A stretch of DNA of 64,000 bases from Bacteroidota bacterium (GTDB lineage Bacteria > Bacteroidota > Bacteroidia > Cytophagales > Cyclobacteriaceae). Shown here piece by piece: positions 63,326 to 64,000 of the stretch. The translations under genes and the position numbers were made by a program. Numbering within the stretch: position 1 is the stretch's first letter; each line of letters begins with the position of its first letter. The notes beneath the pieces were generated by a model, which had not been told where the DNA came from, did no database searches, and saw nothing but the letters and a program-made list of their open reading frames with translations. Location: assembly GCA_016866385.1 (NCBI GenBank), contig VGMU01000002.1:43171-107170 (forward strand), given 5' to 3'.

Positions 63326-64000
63326 TTAGTTACTGGAGACTAAGGAGGAAGCCTCTTGATCTGCAATAAGCAAGGCCGATTCTTGGGAGATGCTACCAGC
63401 CGGAATGCTGGGATCTTTGGATAGTAGTTTTTGAACCATGGTAGATTTTTCTAAACCAGTTACCACCCAAAGTATTTTTTTTGACCGGTTTAAAAGGGGA
63501 TAAGTCATGGACATTCGAAACCTGCCTTGGTAGGGGGCTTGAGTCCAGGCAATGTCTTTTTCCTTTTCCAAGCAAATGGGATCTCCAGGCACCAAGGAAG
63601 CGGTATGTCCATCATTTCCAAGTCCTAGATGAACCAAATCAAGCATGCCATTACCCGTTACTTCCTGAAGGGTATTGGCATACTCATTTGCACCTTGCTG
63701 CTCGTCCTCCCTGGTAACTGGCATGGGGTAAATATGTAACTGGGTGACTAGGGGACTCCCTTCTATGGTTTTAAACAATTGGGTAAGATTTCTATCGGCA
63801 TGTCCGTCTGGCGCCATCCTTTCGTCCACTTGAAACAAATGAATCCGATGCCAGGGCAAATCGGCTTTGGCCAAGTACTTCAGCATTTCCCAAGGGGTTC
63901 GTCCTCCGCTAAGAGCCATGGTAAAGAAGTCTTTCTTGCTCAAGGTCTCTTGAATGAGTTCTTTGATGAAACTAGCTGCGTGTTGAGCAACCTGGTCTGC
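63326..64000 (-). CDS. pgl: 6-phosphogluconolactonase (5' end cut by window edge)
   Basis: 225 residues visible; the reading frame is open to the right edge, so the N-terminus (probably 15-30 residues) is missing. Family blocks: TMALSGGRTPWEML (phosphate loop), HRIHLFQVDERMAPDG, GMLDLVHLGLGNDGHTASLVPGD (in pieces) and RMSMTYPLLNRSKKILW. Hydrolyses 6-phosphogluconolactone in the oxidative pentose phosphate pathway. The G-N-D-G-H-T-A-S-L-(V)P motif separates it from NagB. Gap of 111 bp to matB, same strand. Confidence 0.94.
   Translation of the reverse strand, partial: ADQVAQHAASFIKELIQETLSKKDFFTMALSGGRTPWEMLKYLAKADLPWHRIHLFQVDERMAPDGHADRNLTQLFKTIEGSPLVTQLHIYPMPVTREDEQQGANEYANTLQEVTGNGMLDLVHLGLGNDGHTASLVPGDPICLEKEKDIAWTQAPYQGRFRMSMTYPLLNRSKKILWVVTGLEKSTMVQKLLSKDPSIPAGSISQESALLIADQEASSLVSSN

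Overview
The window looks like a chromosome segment of a Bacteroidota bacterium, most likely from the Cytophagales (Algoriphagus/Cyclobacteriaceae-like). The reasons are: several -7 promoter elements of the Bacteroidota form TAnnTTTG (before tRNA-Asp, accA, mnmA, trkH and the DUF6909 gene); few obvious Shine-Dalgarno sequences; families centred on Bacteroidota (DUF6909, HYC_CC_PP, CusB with a DUF3347 tail, DUF1080 proteins); and many secreted peptidases. The lineage is inferred from gene content only. No phage, insertion sequence, CRISPR array or classical defence system was recognised.

Layout. 1-5.8 kb: hexuronate catabolism (uxaC, an SDR in the mannonate oxidoreductase position, uxuA cut by the window edge), then a Tat-exported Gfo/Idh/MocA oxidoreductase paired with a DUF1080 (3-keto-glycoside-cleaving) protein. 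5.9-18.7 kb: RlmL-like rRNA methyltransferase, a PSMA-like M28 peptidase, three consecutive exported amidohydrolases of which two have lost the metal ligands, msrA, a DUF6909 protein with a nucleosidase-like C-terminal half, an AbgB-like M20 hydrolase and a NagB/AgaI-type sugar isomerase. 18.8-22.5 kb: two identical tRNA-Asp genes, accA, and a metallo-beta-lactamase / patatin / acyltransferase operon in which the patatin gene is frameshifted. 22.5-33.8 kb: formylglycine-generating enzyme, HTH protein, a second M28 peptidase (also frameshifted), DinB, S10 peptidase, GluQ, DUF4442, M48 lipoprotein, DnaQ-like exonuclease and mpl. 34-45 kb: dnaB, an MDR oxidoreductase, etfBA, a BFN-UVR protein, a CNT nucleoside transporter, a repeat-built 318-bp gap, a third M28 peptidase, truC, mnmA and arfB. 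45-56 kb: a copper/silver block (copA, HMA chaperone, HYC_CC_PP protein, cusA, cusC, cusB, PepSY protein). 56-64 kb: trkA-trkH, a repeat lipoprotein, a transglutaminase-like lipoprotein, a malonate operon (matB-madL-madM) and a 6-phosphogluconolactonase cut by the right edge.

How the genes work together. The copper block forms a complete path: CopA pumps Cu(I) out of the cytoplasm, small Cys/His proteins probably hand metal over, and CusABC expels it across the outer membrane. MadLM imports malonate and MatB makes it malonyl-CoA. GluQ glutamylates queuosine in tRNA-Asp, whose two gene copies lie in this window. The M28 (three), M20, S10, M48 and amidohydrolase genes fit a lifestyle of digesting external peptides.

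Most unusual items: (1) a 318-bp gap between convergent genes made of two inverted arrays of 7-bp GTAC repeats around a 20-bp-stem hairpin; (2) the amidohydrolase trio with two predicted dead enzymes; (3) DUF6909 as a probable unrecognised nucleoside hydrolase/phosphorylase; (4) a methionine-rich insertion at the predicted adaptor-docking tip of CusC; (5) two single-base frameshifts near short homopolymers, each separating parts of an otherwise intact enzyme.
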